A DNA stretch of 12,650 bases from Pseudomonadaceae bacterium UBA5811 (GTDB lineage Bacteria; Pseudomonadota; Gammaproteobacteria; Pseudomonadales; Pseudomonadaceae), in the NCBI GenBank assembly GCA_002417905.1, contig DIDB01000202.1:1-12650 (forward strand), read 5' to 3'. This document shows, one piece after another, positions 1-9,882 of this stretch (its first letter is position 1; every line of letters begins with the position of its first letter). The position numbers and the translations under genes are program-made. The notes beneath the pieces are model-generated. The model did no database searches and had not been told where the DNA came from. It saw only the letters and a list, made by a program, of their open reading frames with translations.

Positions 1-2645
1 GTCTGTCACTGGGTCTCGACATTCCCTATTTCTGCTGGCATCCGGCACTTGGCAGTGTCGGGTCCTGCCGCCAGTGCGCGGTCAAGCAGTATGCGGATGA
101 AAACGACACCCGCGGCCGGATCGTCATGTCCTGCATGACCCCGGTCGCGGACAACAAAACCTGGATCTCCATCGAGGACGAAGAAGCCAGGCAGTTCCGG
201 GCCAACGTCATTGAATGGCTGATGACCAACCATCCCCATGACTGTCCGGTCTGCGAGGAAGGCGGCAACTGCCACCTCCAGGACATGACGGTCATGAGCG
301 GTCATAACGTACGCCGTTACCGCTTTACCAAACGCACCCACCAGAACCAGGATCTGGGTCCTTTCGTTGCCCACGAAATGAACCGCTGCATCGCCTGTTA
401 CCGCTGCGTGCGCTACTACAAGGATTACGCGGGCGGCACGGATCTCGGGGTTTACGGTGCCCACAATCACGTCTATTTCGGCCGGGTTGAAGATGGTGTG
501 CTGGAAAGCGAGTTTTCCGGCAACCTGACCGAGGTCTGCCCGACCGGAGTGTTCACCGACAAGACCCATTCCGAGCGCTATAACCGCAAATGGGACATGC
601 AGTATGCCCCCAGCATCTGCCAGCACTGCTCTGCCGGCTGCAATATCAGCCCCGGTGAGCGCTATGGTGAGTTGCGCCGGATCGAAAACCGCTTTAACGG
701 CGAGGTCAACCACTACTTCCTCTGCGACCGTGGCCGCTTTGGTTATGGTTATGTCAACCGTGAAGACCGGCCACGCCAGCCGCTGGCCAATGGTCAGGTC
801 CTGAGCATTGATGCCGCCCTGGACAAGGCCGCGGCCCTGCTCAAGGGCAAGCGGGTCATCGGTATCGGCTCGCCCCGGGCCAGTCTGGAAAGCAATCACG
901 CCCTGCGCGAGCTGGTTGGGCAGGACAGTTATTACAGCGGTCTGGCCACCAGCGAGCAGGAAAACCTGCAGCTGATGCTGGATGTCCTGCAGAACGGGCC
1001 GCTGCCCGTGCCCAGCATGCGGGATATTGAAAGCCATGATGCCGTGTTTGTCCTGGGTGAGGACCTGACCCAGACAGCCCCGCGGCTCGCCCTGTCGGTC
1101 CGCCAGGCCCTCAAGGGCAAAGCGACCGAAATCGCGGCCTCCATGAGAATCCAGGACTGGCACATGGCCGCTGTGCAGAACGTGGCCCAGCATGCCCGCC
1201 ATCCGCTATATATCGCCAGCCTGGCTGAAACCCGGCTGGATGATGTCGCTAGCGAATGCGTACATGCCGCCCCGGAAGATCTGGCCCGGATCGGTTTTGC
1301 CGTAGCCCATGCCATCGACAACTTCGCCCCGGCCGTCGAAGGCCTGAGCGACGAAGCGCGGGAAATGGCCCAGCGCATCGCCGACAGCCTGCTGGCCAGC
1401 GAGCGGCCGCTGATCATCTCCGGCACCTCCCTGGGCTCAAAGGCCCTGATTGAGGCCGCAGCCAACATTGCCCAGGCGCTGAAGCACAAACAGAAAAATG
1501 GCTCCATCAGCCTGGTGGCCCCGGAAGCCAACAGCATGGGACTGGCCCTGTTTGGCGGCAAGCCTCTGGACGAGGCCCTGAATGTGCTGGCCAGCGGTCA
1601 GGCCGATGCGGTTGTCATTCTGGAGAACGACCTGTACCGCCGGGCACCCCGGGTCCAGGTGGATGCGGCCCTTGAGGCAGCCCAGGCGGTTATCGTGCTG
1701 GATCACCAGCAGACCGGAACCACGGCCAAAGCCAGCCTGGTGCTGTCGGCTGCCAGCTTTGCTGAAGGTGATGGCACCCTGGTCAGCCAGGAAGGCCGGG
1801 CCCAGCGTTTCTTCCAGGTCTTCGATCCGGTCTATTACGACCCGGAGAACCGGGTACGGGAGAGCTGGCGCTGGCTGCATGCCCTGCACACCAGCCTGCA
1901 GGGCCAGCCACTGGACTGGACCCAGCTGGATCACGTCACCGAAGCCTGCGCCCGCAGCGTGCCGGCCCTCGCCGGTATCATCGACGCCGCGCCCAATGCC
2001 GCATTCCGGATCAAGGGCCTCAAGCTGGCCCGCGAACCCCTGCGCTACAGTGGCCGCACCTCCATGCGGGCCAATATCAGCGTCAGCGAACCGCGTACGC
2101 CACAGGACATTGATACTGCTTTTGCTTTCTCCATGGAAGGCTATTCAGGCAGCGCCGAACCCCGTCAGCAGATCCCCTTTGCCTGGTCACCCGGCTGGAA
2201 CTCGCCCCAGGCCTGGAACAAGTTCCAGGATGAAGTGGGTGGCCATCTGCGGGCCGGTGATCCGGGCATCCGCCTGATCGAACCCAAAGGCACTGCCCAG
2301 TGGTTCCCGGTGAGCCCGGCCTTCCAGTATCGGCCAGACGCTTTCCGGGCTGTTCCGCTCTATCACCTGTTTGGCAGTGATGAGCTGTCCTCCCGGGCCG
2401 CGCCCGTCGCCAGCCAGATTCCGGAAGCCTATGTCCTGCTGGCCCGTGAAGACGCCAGCCGCCTGGGCCGGAATGAAGGCAGCCAGGTAACGCTGCAGCT
2501 GGAAACGGGTGAACAGCTGACTACCTGCCTGCAGCTCAGTGACCAGCTGGCACCCGGGCTGGCCGGGCTGCCGGCAGGCCTGCAAGGCATGCCGGCCCGG
2601 ATCAGCGACCTGTCCATTGTGTCCATTGCGGAGGCCGCCCAATGA
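1..2645 (+). CDS. nuoG: NADH-quinone oxidoreductase subunit G, 5'-truncated by window edge
   Basis: This is the large iron-sulfur subunit of complex I, in the peripheral arm on the cytoplasmic side. It passes electrons from NuoF/NuoE towards NuoI. The open frame runs from base 3 to the TGA at 2643-2645 (880 residues); about 23 N-terminal residues lie upstream, judged from the E. coli protein as I remember it (about 908 aa). Counting from base 3, the ligands seen are Cys11, 22, 25 and 44 for the [2Fe-2S] cluster; His77, Cys81, 84 and 90 for N3; Cys129, 132, 135 and 179 for the next [4Fe-4S]; and Cys206, 209, 213 and 241 for N7. N7 is a bacterial feature absent from mitochondrial complex I. The rest is a molybdopterin-oxidoreductase-like fold that carries no cofactor in this family. 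The stop overlaps the nuoH start (ATGA). No frameshift is seen. Confidence 0.98.
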   Translation, partial: LSLGLDIPYFCWHPALGSVGSCRQCAVKQYADENDTRGRIVMSCMTPVADNKTWISIEDEEARQFRANVIEWLMTNHPHDCPVCEEGGNCHLQDMTVMSGHNVRRYRFTKRTHQNQDLGPFVAHEMNRCIACYRCVRYYKDYAGGTDLGVYGAHNHVYFGRVEDGVLESEFSGNLTEVCPTGVFTDKTHSERYNRKWDMQYAPSICQHCSAGCNISPGERYGELRRIENRFNGEVNHYFLCDRGRFGYGYVNREDRPRQPLANGQVLSIDAALDKAAALLKGKRVIGIGSPRASLESNHALRELVGQDSYYSGLATSEQENLQLMLDVLQNGPLPVPSMRDIESHDAVFVLGEDLTQTAPRLALSVRQALKGKATEIAASMRIQDWHMAAVQNVAQHARHPLYIASLAETRLDDVASECVHAAPEDLARIGFAVAHAIDNFAPAVEGLSDEAREMAQRIADSLLASERPLIISGTSLGSKALIEAAANIAQALKHKQKNGSISLVAPEANSMGLALFGGKPLDEALNVLASGQADAVVILENDLYRRAPRVQVDAALEAAQAVIVLDHQQTGTTAKASLVLSAASFAEGDGTLVSQEGRAQRFFQVFDPVYYDPENRVRESWRWLHALHTSLQGQPLDWTQLDHVTEACARSVPALAGIIDAAPNAAFRIKGLKLAREPLRYSGRTSMRANISVSEPRTPQDIDTAFAFSMEGYSGSAEPRQQIPFAWSPGWNSPQAWNKFQDEVGGHLRAGDPGIRLIEPKGTAQWFPVSPAFQYRPDAFRAVPLYHLFGSDELSSRAAPVASQIPEAYVLLAREDASRLGRNEGSQVTLQLETGEQLTTCLQLSDQLAPGLAGLPAGLQGMPARISDLSIVSIAEAAQ

Positions 2646-3631
2646 GTTGGCTCTCACAAGAAGTCATCGATGTTCTGGTACAGATCATCCACTGTATCGT
2701 CATCCTGCTGGCGGTTGTCGTCTGCGGGGCCCTGCTGAGCTGGGTCGAGCGGCGCCTGCTGGCCCTGTGGCAGGACCGCTACGGTCCCAACCGGGTCGGG
2801 CCTTTCGGGGCTTACCAGCTGGGTGCCGACATGCTCAAGATGTTCTTCAAGGAAGACTGGACGCCTCCCTTCGCGGACAAAATGATCTTCACCTTGGCGC
2901 CCATCATCGCGATGAGTGCCCTGCTGATTGCTTTTGCCGTGATTCCGGTTACCCCGACCTGGGGCGTTGCCGACCTGAACATCGGTCTGCTGTTCTTCTT
3001 CGCCATGGCCGGCCTGACGGTTTACGCCGTGCTGTTCGCCGGCTGGTCCAGCAGCAACAAGTTTGCTCTGCTGGGCAGCCTGCGGGCCTCGGCCCAGACC
3101 CTCTCCTACGAGGTGTTCATGGGCCTGTCGCTGATGGGCGTGGTCGCGCAGACCGGATCGTTCAACATGCGCGACATTGTGGCCTACCAGATGGAGCACA
3201 CCTGGTTCGTCATCCCGCAGCTGCTCGGCTTCCTGACCTTCTTCATCGCTGGTGTGGCGGTCACTCACCGTCACCCGTTTGACCAGCCCGAGGCTGAGCA
3301 GGAACTGGCGGACGGTTACCACATTGAATATGCCGGCATGAAATGGGGCATGTTCTTCGTGGGTGAATACATCGGCATCGTGCTGGTGTCCGCCCTGCTG
3401 GTGACCCTGTTCTTCGGCGGCTGGCAGGGGCCTTTCGGCCTGCTGCCCCAGCTTCCCTTTGTCTGGTTTGCCCTGAAGACTGCCTTCTTCATCATGATGT
3501 TCATTCTGCTGCGGGCTTCCCTGCCCCGTCCGCGTTATGACCAGGTGATGGCTTTTGGCTGGAAGGTCTGTCTGCCCCTGACACTGGTCAACCTGCTGGT
3601 GACCGGTGCGCTGGTTCTGGCTGCCCAGTAA
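2642..3631 (+). CDS. nuoH: NADH-quinone oxidoreductase subunit H
   Basis: This is the 329-residue membrane subunit (ND1 homologue) that joins the peripheral and membrane arms and forms much of the quinone chamber. It shows about eight hydrophobic segments. Family hallmarks seen are the WVERR motif (Glu36), RYGPNRVGP near residues 46-54, [10 protein letters not shown] ending at Glu157, and the acidic cytoplasmic loop at about 211-230 ([20 protein letters not shown]). These carry the conserved carboxylates that couple quinone reduction to proton movement. The ATG overlaps the nuoG stop by four bases and has a strong Shine-Dalgarno, GGAGG at 2630-2634, seven bases upstream inside nuoG. Length matches the family (about 325-330 aa). 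Confidence 0.98.
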   Translation: MSWLSQEVIDVLVQIIHCIVILLAVVVCGALLSWVERRLLALWQDRYGPNRVGPFGAYQLGADMLKMFFKEDWTPPFADKMIFTLAPIIAMSALLIAFAVIPVTPTWGVADLNIGLLFFFAMAGLTVYAVLFAGWSSSNKFALLGSLRASAQTLSYEVFMGLSLMGVVAQTGSFNMRDIVAYQMEHTWFVIPQLLGFLTFFIAGVAVTHRHPFDQPEAEQELADGYHIEYAGMKWGMFFVGEYIGIVLVSALLVTLFFGGWQGPFGLLPQLPFVWFALKTAFFIMMFILLRASLPRPRYDQVMAFGWKVCLPLTLVNLLVTGALVLAAQ

Positions 3632-3634
3632 GGA
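3630..3634 (+). promoter_or_regulatory. Ribosome binding site of nuoI
   Basis: AAGGA overlaps the nuoH stop codon and sits seven bases before the ATG at 3642. It selects that ATG over the in-frame ATG at 3606, which lies inside nuoH, has no comparable site and would add 12 residues not expected in NuoI. Confidence 0.75.
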
Positions 3635-3641
3635 ATGCGCA

Positions 3642-4190
3642 ATGTTCAAATCAATGATTTATATCCTGCACGGCACCTACACCCAGTTCCGCACGCTGTG
3701 GATGGTCTTCACCCATGCCTTCCGCAAGCGTGACACGCTGCAGTATCCGGAAGAAAAGGTCTACCTGCCGCCCCGCTACCGCGGCCGGATTGTCCTGACC
3801 CGGGATCCTGATGGCGATGAGCGCTGCGTGGCCTGCAACCTCTGCGCGGTAGCCTGCCCGGTGGGCTGCATCTCCCTGCAGAAAGCCGAGCGGGAGGATG
3901 GCCGCTGGTACGCGGAGTTTTTCCGGATCAACTTCTCGCGCTGCGTGTTCTGCGGCATGTGCGAGGAAGCCTGCCCGACTACGGCCATCCAGCTCACGCC
4001 GGATTTCGAAATGGCCGAGTACAAGCGTCAGGATCTGGTCTACGAGAAAGAGCACCTGCTGATCTCCGGACCGGGCAAAAATCCGGATTACAACTTCTAC
4101 CGCGTAACCGGTATGGCCATCGCTGGCAAGCCAAAGGGAGCGGCCCAGAACGAGGCCGAGCCGATCAACGTGAAAGGCCTGATGCCCTGA
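3642..4190 (+). CDS. nuoI: NADH-quinone oxidoreductase subunit I (2x[4Fe-4S])
   Basis: This 182-residue ferredoxin-like subunit (TYKY homologue) carries clusters N6a and N6b. They relay electrons from NuoG to NuoB and the terminal cluster N2. Two full motifs are seen: Cys62-x2-Cys65-x2-Cys68-x3-Cys72-Pro and Cys101-x2-Cys104-x2-Cys107-x3-Cys111-Pro. An amphipathic N-terminal stretch precedes the motif [10 protein letters not shown] at 41-50. Length and wording match the Pseudomonas NuoI that I remember (182 aa). The start at 3642 is chosen because of the Shine-Dalgarno at 3630-3634 and because the family begins with MFK or similar. The gap to nuoH is ten bases. Confidence 0.97.
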   Translation: MFKSMIYILHGTYTQFRTLWMVFTHAFRKRDTLQYPEEKVYLPPRYRGRIVLTRDPDGDERCVACNLCAVACPVGCISLQKAEREDGRWYAEFFRINFSRCVFCGMCEEACPTTAIQLTPDFEMAEYKRQDLVYEKEHLLISGPGKNPDYNFYRVTGMAIAGKPKGAAQNEAEPINVKGLMP

Positions 4191-4199
4191 GGGAAAACC

Positions 4200-4712
4200 A
4201 TGGAATTCGCTTTCTATCTGGCTGGCGCGGTCGCCGCTGTAGCGACTTTCCGGGTGGTGACCCACACCAACCCGGTACACGCCCTGCTCTACTTCATCGT
4301 CTCGCTGCTGGCCGTGTCCATGTGCTTTTTTGCACTGGGTGCGCCCTTTGCGGGGGTACTGGAAATCATCGTGTACGCCGGTGCCATCATGGTGCTGTTC
4401 GTGTTCGTGGTGATGATGCTCAACCTCGGACCGTCAACCGCAGTCCAGGAACGGCAGTGGCTGAAACCCACCGTATGGATCGGCCCGTCCCTGCTGGCAG
4501 TCCTGCTGCTAGGCGAGCTGCTGTTCGTGCTGTTTGGTGGCAAGGACAGCGCCCTTATTACCGGCGAAACCATTTCGTCCAAGGCCGTAGGGGTCAGCCT
4601 GTTCGGACCCTACCTGCTGGCTGTGGAACTGGCGTCCATGCTGCTGCTGGGCGCCCTGGTCTCCGCCTTCCATCTCGGCCGTCAGGAAGCTAACGCTAAG
4701 GAGCTGTCATGA
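4200..4712 (+). CDS. nuoJ: NADH-quinone oxidoreductase subunit J
   Basis: This 170-residue membrane subunit is the ND6 homologue, packed beside NuoK and NuoA. Five hydrophobic segments are seen at about residues 3-18, 28-47, 53-75, 91-112 and 137-160. The third holds the family signature around Glu55, Tyr59 and Gly61 ([15 protein letters not shown]). This is the segment with a pi-bulge that changes conformation during turnover in well-studied complexes. The ATG follows the nuoI stop by nine bases. A GAGG at 4189-4192, overlapping that stop, serves as ribosome binding site at seven-base spacing. The C-terminus overlaps nuoK by four bases (ATGA). Confidence 0.97.
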   Translation: MEFAFYLAGAVAAVATFRVVTHTNPVHALLYFIVSLLAVSMCFFALGAPFAGVLEIIVYAGAIMVLFVFVVMMLNLGPSTAVQERQWLKPTVWIGPSLLAVLLLGELLFVLFGGKDSALITGETISSKAVGVSLFGPYLLAVELASMLLLGALVSAFHLGRQEANAKELS

Positions 4713-5017
4713 GCGGTATTCCCATGGAGCATGGCCTGGCCCTGGCCGGTGTCCTGTTCAGCCTCGGCCTGCTGGGCCTGATGGTACGGCGCAACATTCT
4801 GTTCGTGCTGATGAGCCTGGAAGTCATGATGAACGCGGCGGCCCTGGCCTTTGTGGTCGCCGGTGCCCGCTGGGTACAGCCTGACGGGCAGATCATGTAC
4901 ATCCTGATCATCACCCTGGCGGCGGCGGAGGCCAGCATTGGTCTGGCAATCCTCCTGCAACTGTTCCGCCGCTTCAACACCCTGGATCTTGATGCAGCCA
5001 GCGAGATGCGCGGATGA
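4709..5017 (+). CDS. nuoK: NADH-quinone oxidoreductase subunit K
   Basis: This 102-residue subunit is the ND4L homologue, with three membrane segments at about residues 8-26, 31-52 and 62-86. The two membrane glutamates central to proton transfer are present as Glu38 (LMSLEVMMN) and Glu74 ([11 protein letters not shown]), equivalent to E. coli Glu36 and Glu72. The ATG overlaps the nuoJ stop (4709-4712) and is preceded by AAGGAG at 4698-4703, five bases away. The family is usually about 100 aa. The gene overlaps nuoL in the same ATGA arrangement, suggesting translational coupling of J, K and L. Confidence 0.97.
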   Translation: MSGIPMEHGLALAGVLFSLGLLGLMVRRNILFVLMSLEVMMNAAALAFVVAGARWVQPDGQIMYILIITLAAAEASIGLAILLQLFRRFNTLDLDAASEMRG

Positions 5018-6858
5018 ACTTTTTAACTCTCACTCTCCTGTTTCCGCTGATCGGTTACTGCCTGCTGGCCTTTTCCCGCGGGCGCTGGTCAGAAAATACC
5101 TCAGCCACGGTCGGGGTCGGCGCCGTAGGGCTTGCTGCCCTGAGCGCCGCCTGGACCATTTTCAGCTTTCACAGCCATCCGCCGGCCGGGGGTGCCTATA
5201 CCCTTGAGCTCTGGCAGTGGATGTCCGTGGAAGGCTTCTCGGCCAGCTTCACCCTGTATCTGGACAACCTGTCCATGGTCATGCTGGGTGTAGTTACCGG
5301 CGTAGGCTTCCTGATCCACCTGTTTGCCTCCTGGTACATGCGGGGTGAAGAGGGGTATTCGCGATTCTTCGCCTATACCAACCTGTTCATTTTCAGCATG
5401 CTGCTGCTGGTGCTGGGTGACAACCTGCTGCTGCTGTACTTCGGCTGGGAAGGTGTGGGCCTGTGCTCCTACCTGCTGATCGGCTTCTACTTCTCCGAAC
5501 GTCACAACGGCAACGCCGCCCTCAAGGCCTTCCTGGTCACCCGGGTAGGCGACGTGTTCATGGCCTTTGGCCTGTTCATCCTGTGCATGCAGCTGGGCAC
5601 CCTGAACATCCAGGAAGTCCTGCAGCTGGCCCCGCAGAAGTTCACGGAAGGCGACCTGTGGATCACCCTGGCAACCCTGGCCCTGCTGGGCGGTGCCGTG
5701 GGCAAATCAGCCCAGCTGCCGCTGCAAACCTGGCTGGCGGATGCCATGGCAGGCCCGACGCCGGTCTCGGCCCTGATCCACGCAGCCACCATGGTGACTG
5801 CCGGGGTATACCTGATCGCCCGGACCAGCGGCCTGTTCCTGCTGGCGCCGGACATTCTTGAGCTGGTTGGCATTGTCGGCGCCCTGACCCTGCTGCTGGC
5901 GGGCTGTGCTGCCCTGGTACAGACCGACATCAAACGGGTGCTGGCCTACTCCACCATGAGCCAGCTGGGTTACATGTTCCTGGCACTGGGTGTGGGGGCC
6001 TGGGATGCTGCCATTTTCCACCTGATGACCCATGCCTTCTTCAAGGCCCTGCTGTTCCTTGCTTCCGGTTCGGTCATCCTGGCCTGCCACCACGAGCAGA
6101 ACATCTTCAAGATGGGGGGCCTGTGGAAAAAACTGCCGCTGGCCTATATCAGCTTTGTGGTCGGTGGCGGCGCCCTGGCGGCCCTGCCCGTGATTACGGC
6201 CGGCTTCTACTCCAAGGACGAAATTCTCTGGGAGGCCTTTGCCAGTGGTCACCACCTGCTGTTCCTGGCCGGTCTGGCCGGGGCCTTTATCACTTCGATC
6301 TATACTTTCCGCCTGATCTATATCACCTTCCATGGTGAGGCCAAGACCGAGGCCCATGCCGGGCATGGCATCGCCCATGGCCTGCCGCTGGGTGTGCTGA
6401 TCATTCTCTCCACCTTTGTGGGTGGCATGATCCACCTGCCGCTGGCGGATGTACTGCCGGAAAGTGCCGGACATGCCGGTGGCAGTGCCCAACCCTTTAT
6501 TGAGCTGCTCTGCGGTGCCGTGGCCATCTCCGGGGTGATCTTTGCCCTTCGGCTGTTCATCGGTGATCCGAGAACCCTCAACAACCTGACGCAAAGCGAG
6601 CAGGGCCGCCGGCTGGGTGCGTTCTGGTACGAAGCCTGGGGCTTTGACCGGCTGTACGACACCCTGTTCATCAAGCCCTATCTCGCCATCTGCAACCGCC
6701 TGGGCATCGACCCTGTTGACCAGGCCATCGGCCTGATCCCGCGCATGGTCCGTGACGGGCATGCCATGGTGAGCCGCAGCGAAACCGGCCAGTTGCGCTG
6801 GTACGCCGCCTCCATCGCCGGTGGTGCCGTGTTGCTGCTTGGCATCGTTATGCTCTGA
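5014..6858 (+). CDS. nuoL: NADH-quinone oxidoreductase subunit L
   Basis: This 614-residue subunit is the distal antiporter-like pump (ND5 homologue), related to MrpA-type Na+/H+ antiporter proteins. Residues lining the half-channels are in place: Glu146 in [12 protein letters not shown], Asp180 in TRVGD, Lys231 in [12 protein letters not shown], the [11 protein letters not shown] segment near 255-266, and Lys401-Asp402 in FYSKDEI. These sit two residues later than in the E. coli protein. The C-terminal part should form the long lateral helix typical of NuoL. The ATG overlaps the nuoK stop. Only a weak GCGAG precedes it, so translation probably depends on coupling to nuoK. Length agrees with E. 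coli NuoL (613 aa). Confidence 0.98.
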   Translation: MNFLTLTLLFPLIGYCLLAFSRGRWSENTSATVGVGAVGLAALSAAWTIFSFHSHPPAGGAYTLELWQWMSVEGFSASFTLYLDNLSMVMLGVVTGVGFLIHLFASWYMRGEEGYSRFFAYTNLFIFSMLLLVLGDNLLLLYFGWEGVGLCSYLLIGFYFSERHNGNAALKAFLVTRVGDVFMAFGLFILCMQLGTLNIQEVLQLAPQKFTEGDLWITLATLALLGGAVGKSAQLPLQTWLADAMAGPTPVSALIHAATMVTAGVYLIARTSGLFLLAPDILELVGIVGALTLLLAGCAALVQTDIKRVLAYSTMSQLGYMFLALGVGAWDAAIFHLMTHAFFKALLFLASGSVILACHHEQNIFKMGGLWKKLPLAYISFVVGGGALAALPVITAGFYSKDEILWEAFASGHHLLFLAGLAGAFITSIYTFRLIYITFHGEAKTEAHAGHGIAHGLPLGVLIILSTFVGGMIHLPLADVLPESAGHAGGSAQPFIELLCGAVAISGVIFALRLFIGDPRTLNNLTQSEQGRRLGAFWYEAWGFDRLYDTLFIKPYLAICNRLGIDPVDQAIGLIPRMVRDGHAMVSRSETGQLRWYAASIAGGAVLLLGIVML

Positions 6859-6882
6859 TTCTGGCAAAGGACTCGTAATCGA

Positions 6883-8412
6883 ATGATTCTGCCCTGGCTT
6901 ATTCTCATCCCCTTTATCGGCGGCCTGCTGTGCTGGCTGTCCGAGCGTACCAACAAAGTCCTGCCCCGCTGGATTGCCCTGATCAGCATGACGCTGCTTT
7001 TCGTGCTGACCCTGTGGCTATGGCTGTACGGTGACTACAGTCTGGCACCAACCCCCGGTGCCCCGGATGTCTGGGCCATGGAGTACCGGCATGCCTGGAT
7101 CGACCGCTTCGGCATCAGCTTCCATCTGGCGCTGGACGGCCTGTCCCTGCTGATGGTCGTGCTCAGCGGCTTCCTCGGCCTGATGTCCGTACTCTGCTCC
7201 TGGAAAGAAGTTAACGACCATGTCGGGTTCTTTTACCTGAACCTGATGTGGATCCTGGGCGGGGTTATCGGCGTGTTTATCGCGCTGGACCTGTTCCTGT
7301 TCTTCTTCTTCTGGGAAATGATGCTGGTGCCGATGTTCTTCCTCATCGCGCTCTGGGGTCATAGTGGCAGTCCGGGCAAAAGCCGGATCACGGCAGCCAC
7401 CAAGTTCTTCATTTTCACCCAGGCCAGCGGCCTGATCATGCTGGTGGCCATCCTGGGACTGGTCATTGTCAATTACCACAACACCGGGGTAATGACCTTT
7501 GACTACACCCAGCTGCTGCAGGCCAGATTCTCCGGAACCACCGGCTTCCTGCTGATGCTGGGCTTCTTTGCGGCCTTTGCCGTGAAGCTGCCGGTTGTTC
7601 CGGTGCACTCCTGGCTGCCGGATGCCCACGCCCAGGCGCCGACCGCCGGTTCGGTTGACCTGGCCGGTATCCTGCTGAAAACTGCGGCCTATGGCCTGCT
7701 GCGCTTTGCCCTGCCGCTGTTCCCGGAGGCTTCGGCCGAGTTTGCTCCGGTAGCCATGCTGCTGGGGCTGGTGGGCATCTTCTACGGTGCCTTCCTGGCC
7801 TTCGCCCAGACCGACCTGAAGCGCCTGATCGCCTACTCCAGCGTATCCCACATGGGCTTTATCCTGATTGCCATCTACTCGGGCAGCCAGCAGGCCCTGC
7901 AGGGTGCGGTGATCCTGATGGTGGCCCATGGCCTGTCCTCCGCCGGGCTGTTTATCCTCAGCGGCCAGCTCTACGAGCGCCTGCATACCCGTGACCTGCG
8001 CAAGATGGGCGGACTGTGGACGCACCTGCCCTGGCTGCCGGCCGTGACCATGTTCTTTGCCATTGCCTCGCTGGGGCTGCCGGGAACCGGCAACTTCGTC
8101 GGCGAGTTCCTGGTCCTGATGGGCACCTTCGTCAGCTCGCCCTGGGTGATCTTCATCGCGACCTTCGGTCTGGTAGCCGGCTCGGTCTACTCGCTGATCC
8201 TGGTCCACCGGGCATTCTTCGGACCAGCACAGTCCGAAGAAAACCACCCCGGACTGGATGGCCGTGAACTGGCCATGACCCTGGTACTGGCGGGGCTGGT
8301 GATCCTGCTCGGCGTCTATCCGCAACCGGTTCTTGATACCTCGGCAGCAGCCATGGCCGGCGTGCATCAATGGATCGGCGATGCCCTTTCTCAACTGGTA
8401 ACGGCTCGCTAG
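6883..8412 (+). CDS. nuoM: NADH-quinone oxidoreductase subunit M
   Basis: This 509-residue subunit is the middle antiporter-like pump (ND4 homologue), with about 14 membrane segments. The key charges are seen one residue later than in E. coli: Glu145 in [11 protein letters not shown], Lys235 in [19 protein letters not shown], Lys266 in [14 protein letters not shown], and Glu408 in [10 protein letters not shown]. This supports an intact proton path. It starts 24 bases after nuoL. The purine-rich AAAGGA at 6866-6871 lies 11 bases from the ATG, which is longer than usual. I see no better start, and the N-terminus [11 protein letters not shown] is as expected for NuoM of this group. Confidence 0.98.
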   Translation: MILPWLILIPFIGGLLCWLSERTNKVLPRWIALISMTLLFVLTLWLWLYGDYSLAPTPGAPDVWAMEYRHAWIDRFGISFHLALDGLSLLMVVLSGFLGLMSVLCSWKEVNDHVGFFYLNLMWILGGVIGVFIALDLFLFFFFWEMMLVPMFFLIALWGHSGSPGKSRITAATKFFIFTQASGLIMLVAILGLVIVNYHNTGVMTFDYTQLLQARFSGTTGFLLMLGFFAAFAVKLPVVPVHSWLPDAHAQAPTAGSVDLAGILLKTAAYGLLRFALPLFPEASAEFAPVAMLLGLVGIFYGAFLAFAQTDLKRLIAYSSVSHMGFILIAIYSGSQQALQGAVILMVAHGLSSAGLFILSGQLYERLHTRDLRKMGGLWTHLPWLPAVTMFFAIASLGLPGTGNFVGEFLVLMGTFVSSPWVIFIATFGLVAGSVYSLILVHRAFFGPAQSEENHPGLDGRELAMTLVLAGLVILLGVYPQPVLDTSAAAMAGVHQWIGDALSQLVTAR

Positions 8413-8424
8413 GACGATACTCAC

Positions 8425-9882
8425 ATGCAACTCACCAACATCCATCTCACTGCGATGCTGCCGCTGCTGCTGACCGCCGCAACGATCGTCGCCGTCATGC
8501 TGATCATCGCCTGGAAGCGTAACCACGCCCTGACCTTCGGCCTGTCGGCCATTGGTCTGAACCTGGCACTGCTGTCAGTCATTCCAGCCTCCAGGGTGGC
8601 CCCGCAGGCCATCACCTCGCTGCTGCTGGTTGACCGCTTCGCCTGCTACTACATTGCCCTGATCCTGGTGGCGACCCTGGCCTGCATTACCCTGGCCTAC
8701 GCCTATCTGGGCCGTACCCGGACCGAGGGCTTCAAGGGTAACCGCGAAGAAATGTACCTGCTGCTGCTGCTGGCCGCTGCCGGTGGCATCGTGCTGGTCA
8801 GCACCGCAAACCTGGCGGGCCTGTTTATCGGTCTGGAGCTGCTGTCCGTACCGGTTTACGGTCTGGTCGGTTATGTGTTCTTCAACCGCCACTCGCTGGA
8901 AGCCAGCATCAAGTACATGGTGCTGTCAGCAGCTGGCTCGGCCTTCCTGCTGTTTGGCATGGCCATGATCTATGCCGATACCGGCAGCCTGAACTTCAGC
9001 CAGATCAGCCAGGCCGGCGCGACCGAGCTGATCCGGCTGGGTGCGGCGCTGATGCTGGTCGGACTGGGCTTCAAGCTGTCGCTGGTCCCTTTCCACCTGT
9101 GGACCCCGGATGTCTACCAGGGGGCTCCGGCCCCGGTGGCAGCCTTCCTGGCGACCGTGAGCAAGGTCGGTGCCTTCGCAGTGCTGTTCCGTCTCTACCT
9201 GCAACTGCCGGGCATCTCTGAGGGCTGGCTGAACACCCTGCTGGCCGTTATCGCCATGGCCTCGATCCTGATCGGCAACCTGCTGGCCCTGCTGCAGGGC
9301 AACCTGAAACGGATCCTGGGTTACTCCTCGATTGCCCACCTGGGTTATCTGCTGGTAGCCCTGATTGCCAGCAAGGGTCTGGCGGGCGAAGCCATTGCGG
9401 TCTATCTGGCCACCTACGTGCTGACGACCCTGGGCGGTTTCGGGGTCATTACCCTGATGTCCACCCCGCTCAAGGAGCAGGATGCCGACGCCCTGTACGA
9501 CTACCGGGGCCTGTTCTGGCACCGCCCGTACCTGACCGCCGTACTGACCACCATGATGCTGTCCCTGGCGGGCATCCCGCTGACTGCCGGCTTTATCGGC
9601 AAGTTCTACGTGATTGCCAGTGGCGTGGAAAGCAACCTGTGGTGGCTGCTGGGTACGCTGATTGTGGGTAGCGCCATTGGTGCCTTCTACTACCTGCGGG
9701 TCATTGTCACCCTGTTCATGCGCGCACCGGGCGAACACCGCTACGAAGCGCCCAACGGCTGGGGCCATCAGGCGGGCGGCATCATGCTGCTGGCCGTGGC
9801 ACTCCTGACGGTCCTGCTGGGTGTCTACCCGCAGCCGCTGCTGGATCTGGTCCAGCAGGCCGTGCTGACAGCATCGCTTTAA
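8425..9882 (+). CDS. nuoN: NADH-quinone oxidoreductase subunit N
   Basis: This 485-residue subunit is the antiporter-like pump nearest the quinone arm (ND2 homologue). Conserved charges are visible: Glu138 in FIGLELLSVPVYGLVGY, Lys217 in GFKLSLVPFHLWTPDVYQG, Lys247 in ATVSKVGAFAV, and Lys393 in GFIGKFYV. A TAGGA at 8410-8414, overlapping the nuoM stop, lies ten bases upstream of the ATG; the intergenic gap is 12 bases. This is the usual last gene of the nuo operon. Its TAA stop overlaps the stop of the convergent membrane-protein gene within a TTAA at 9879-9882. Confidence 0.98.
   Translation: MQLTNIHLTAMLPLLLTAATIVAVMLIIAWKRNHALTFGLSAIGLNLALLSVIPASRVAPQAITSLLLVDRFACYYIALILVATLACITLAYAYLGRTRTEGFKGNREEMYLLLLLAAAGGIVLVSTANLAGLFIGLELLSVPVYGLVGYVFFNRHSLEASIKYMVLSAAGSAFLLFGMAMIYADTGSLNFSQISQAGATELIRLGAALMLVGLGFKLSLVPFHLWTPDVYQGAPAPVAAFLATVSKVGAFAVLFRLYLQLPGISEGWLNTLLAVIAMASILIGNLLALLQGNLKRILGYSSIAHLGYLLVALIASKGLAGEAIAVYLATYVLTTLGGFGVITLMSTPLKEQDADALYDYRGLFWHRPYLTAVLTTMMLSLAGIPLTAGFIGKFYVIASGVESNLWWLLGTLIVGSAIGAFYYLRVIVTLFMRAPGEHRYEAPNGWGHQAGGIMLLAVALLTVLLGVYPQPLLDLVQQAVLTASL

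Noticed and set aside
6..1202. Long minus-strand open frame (398 codons) opposite nuoG
   Set aside because: nuoG on the + strand is unmistakable. Its scarcity of TTA, CTA and TCA codons leaves the opposite strand without stops. The product is low-complexity and matches no family I know.
5707..6867. Minus-strand open frame (386 codons) opposite nuoL
   Set aside because: It shows shadow composition opposite a fully conserved nuoL, and no ribosome binding site or family resemblance is seen.
7018..8526. Long minus-strand open frame (502 codons) opposite nuoM
   Set aside because: The composition is extremely rich in Gln, His, Asp and Gly, which is what the reverse complement of hydrophobic codons (CTG, ATC, GCC) yields. 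This is a shadow of nuoM.
5014..9882. nuoL, nuoM and nuoN as Mrp-type Na+/H+ antiporter genes
   Set aside because: They share ancestry with Mrp subunits. But the gene order, the lengths and the presence of nuoG to nuoK show complex I, not an mrp operon.
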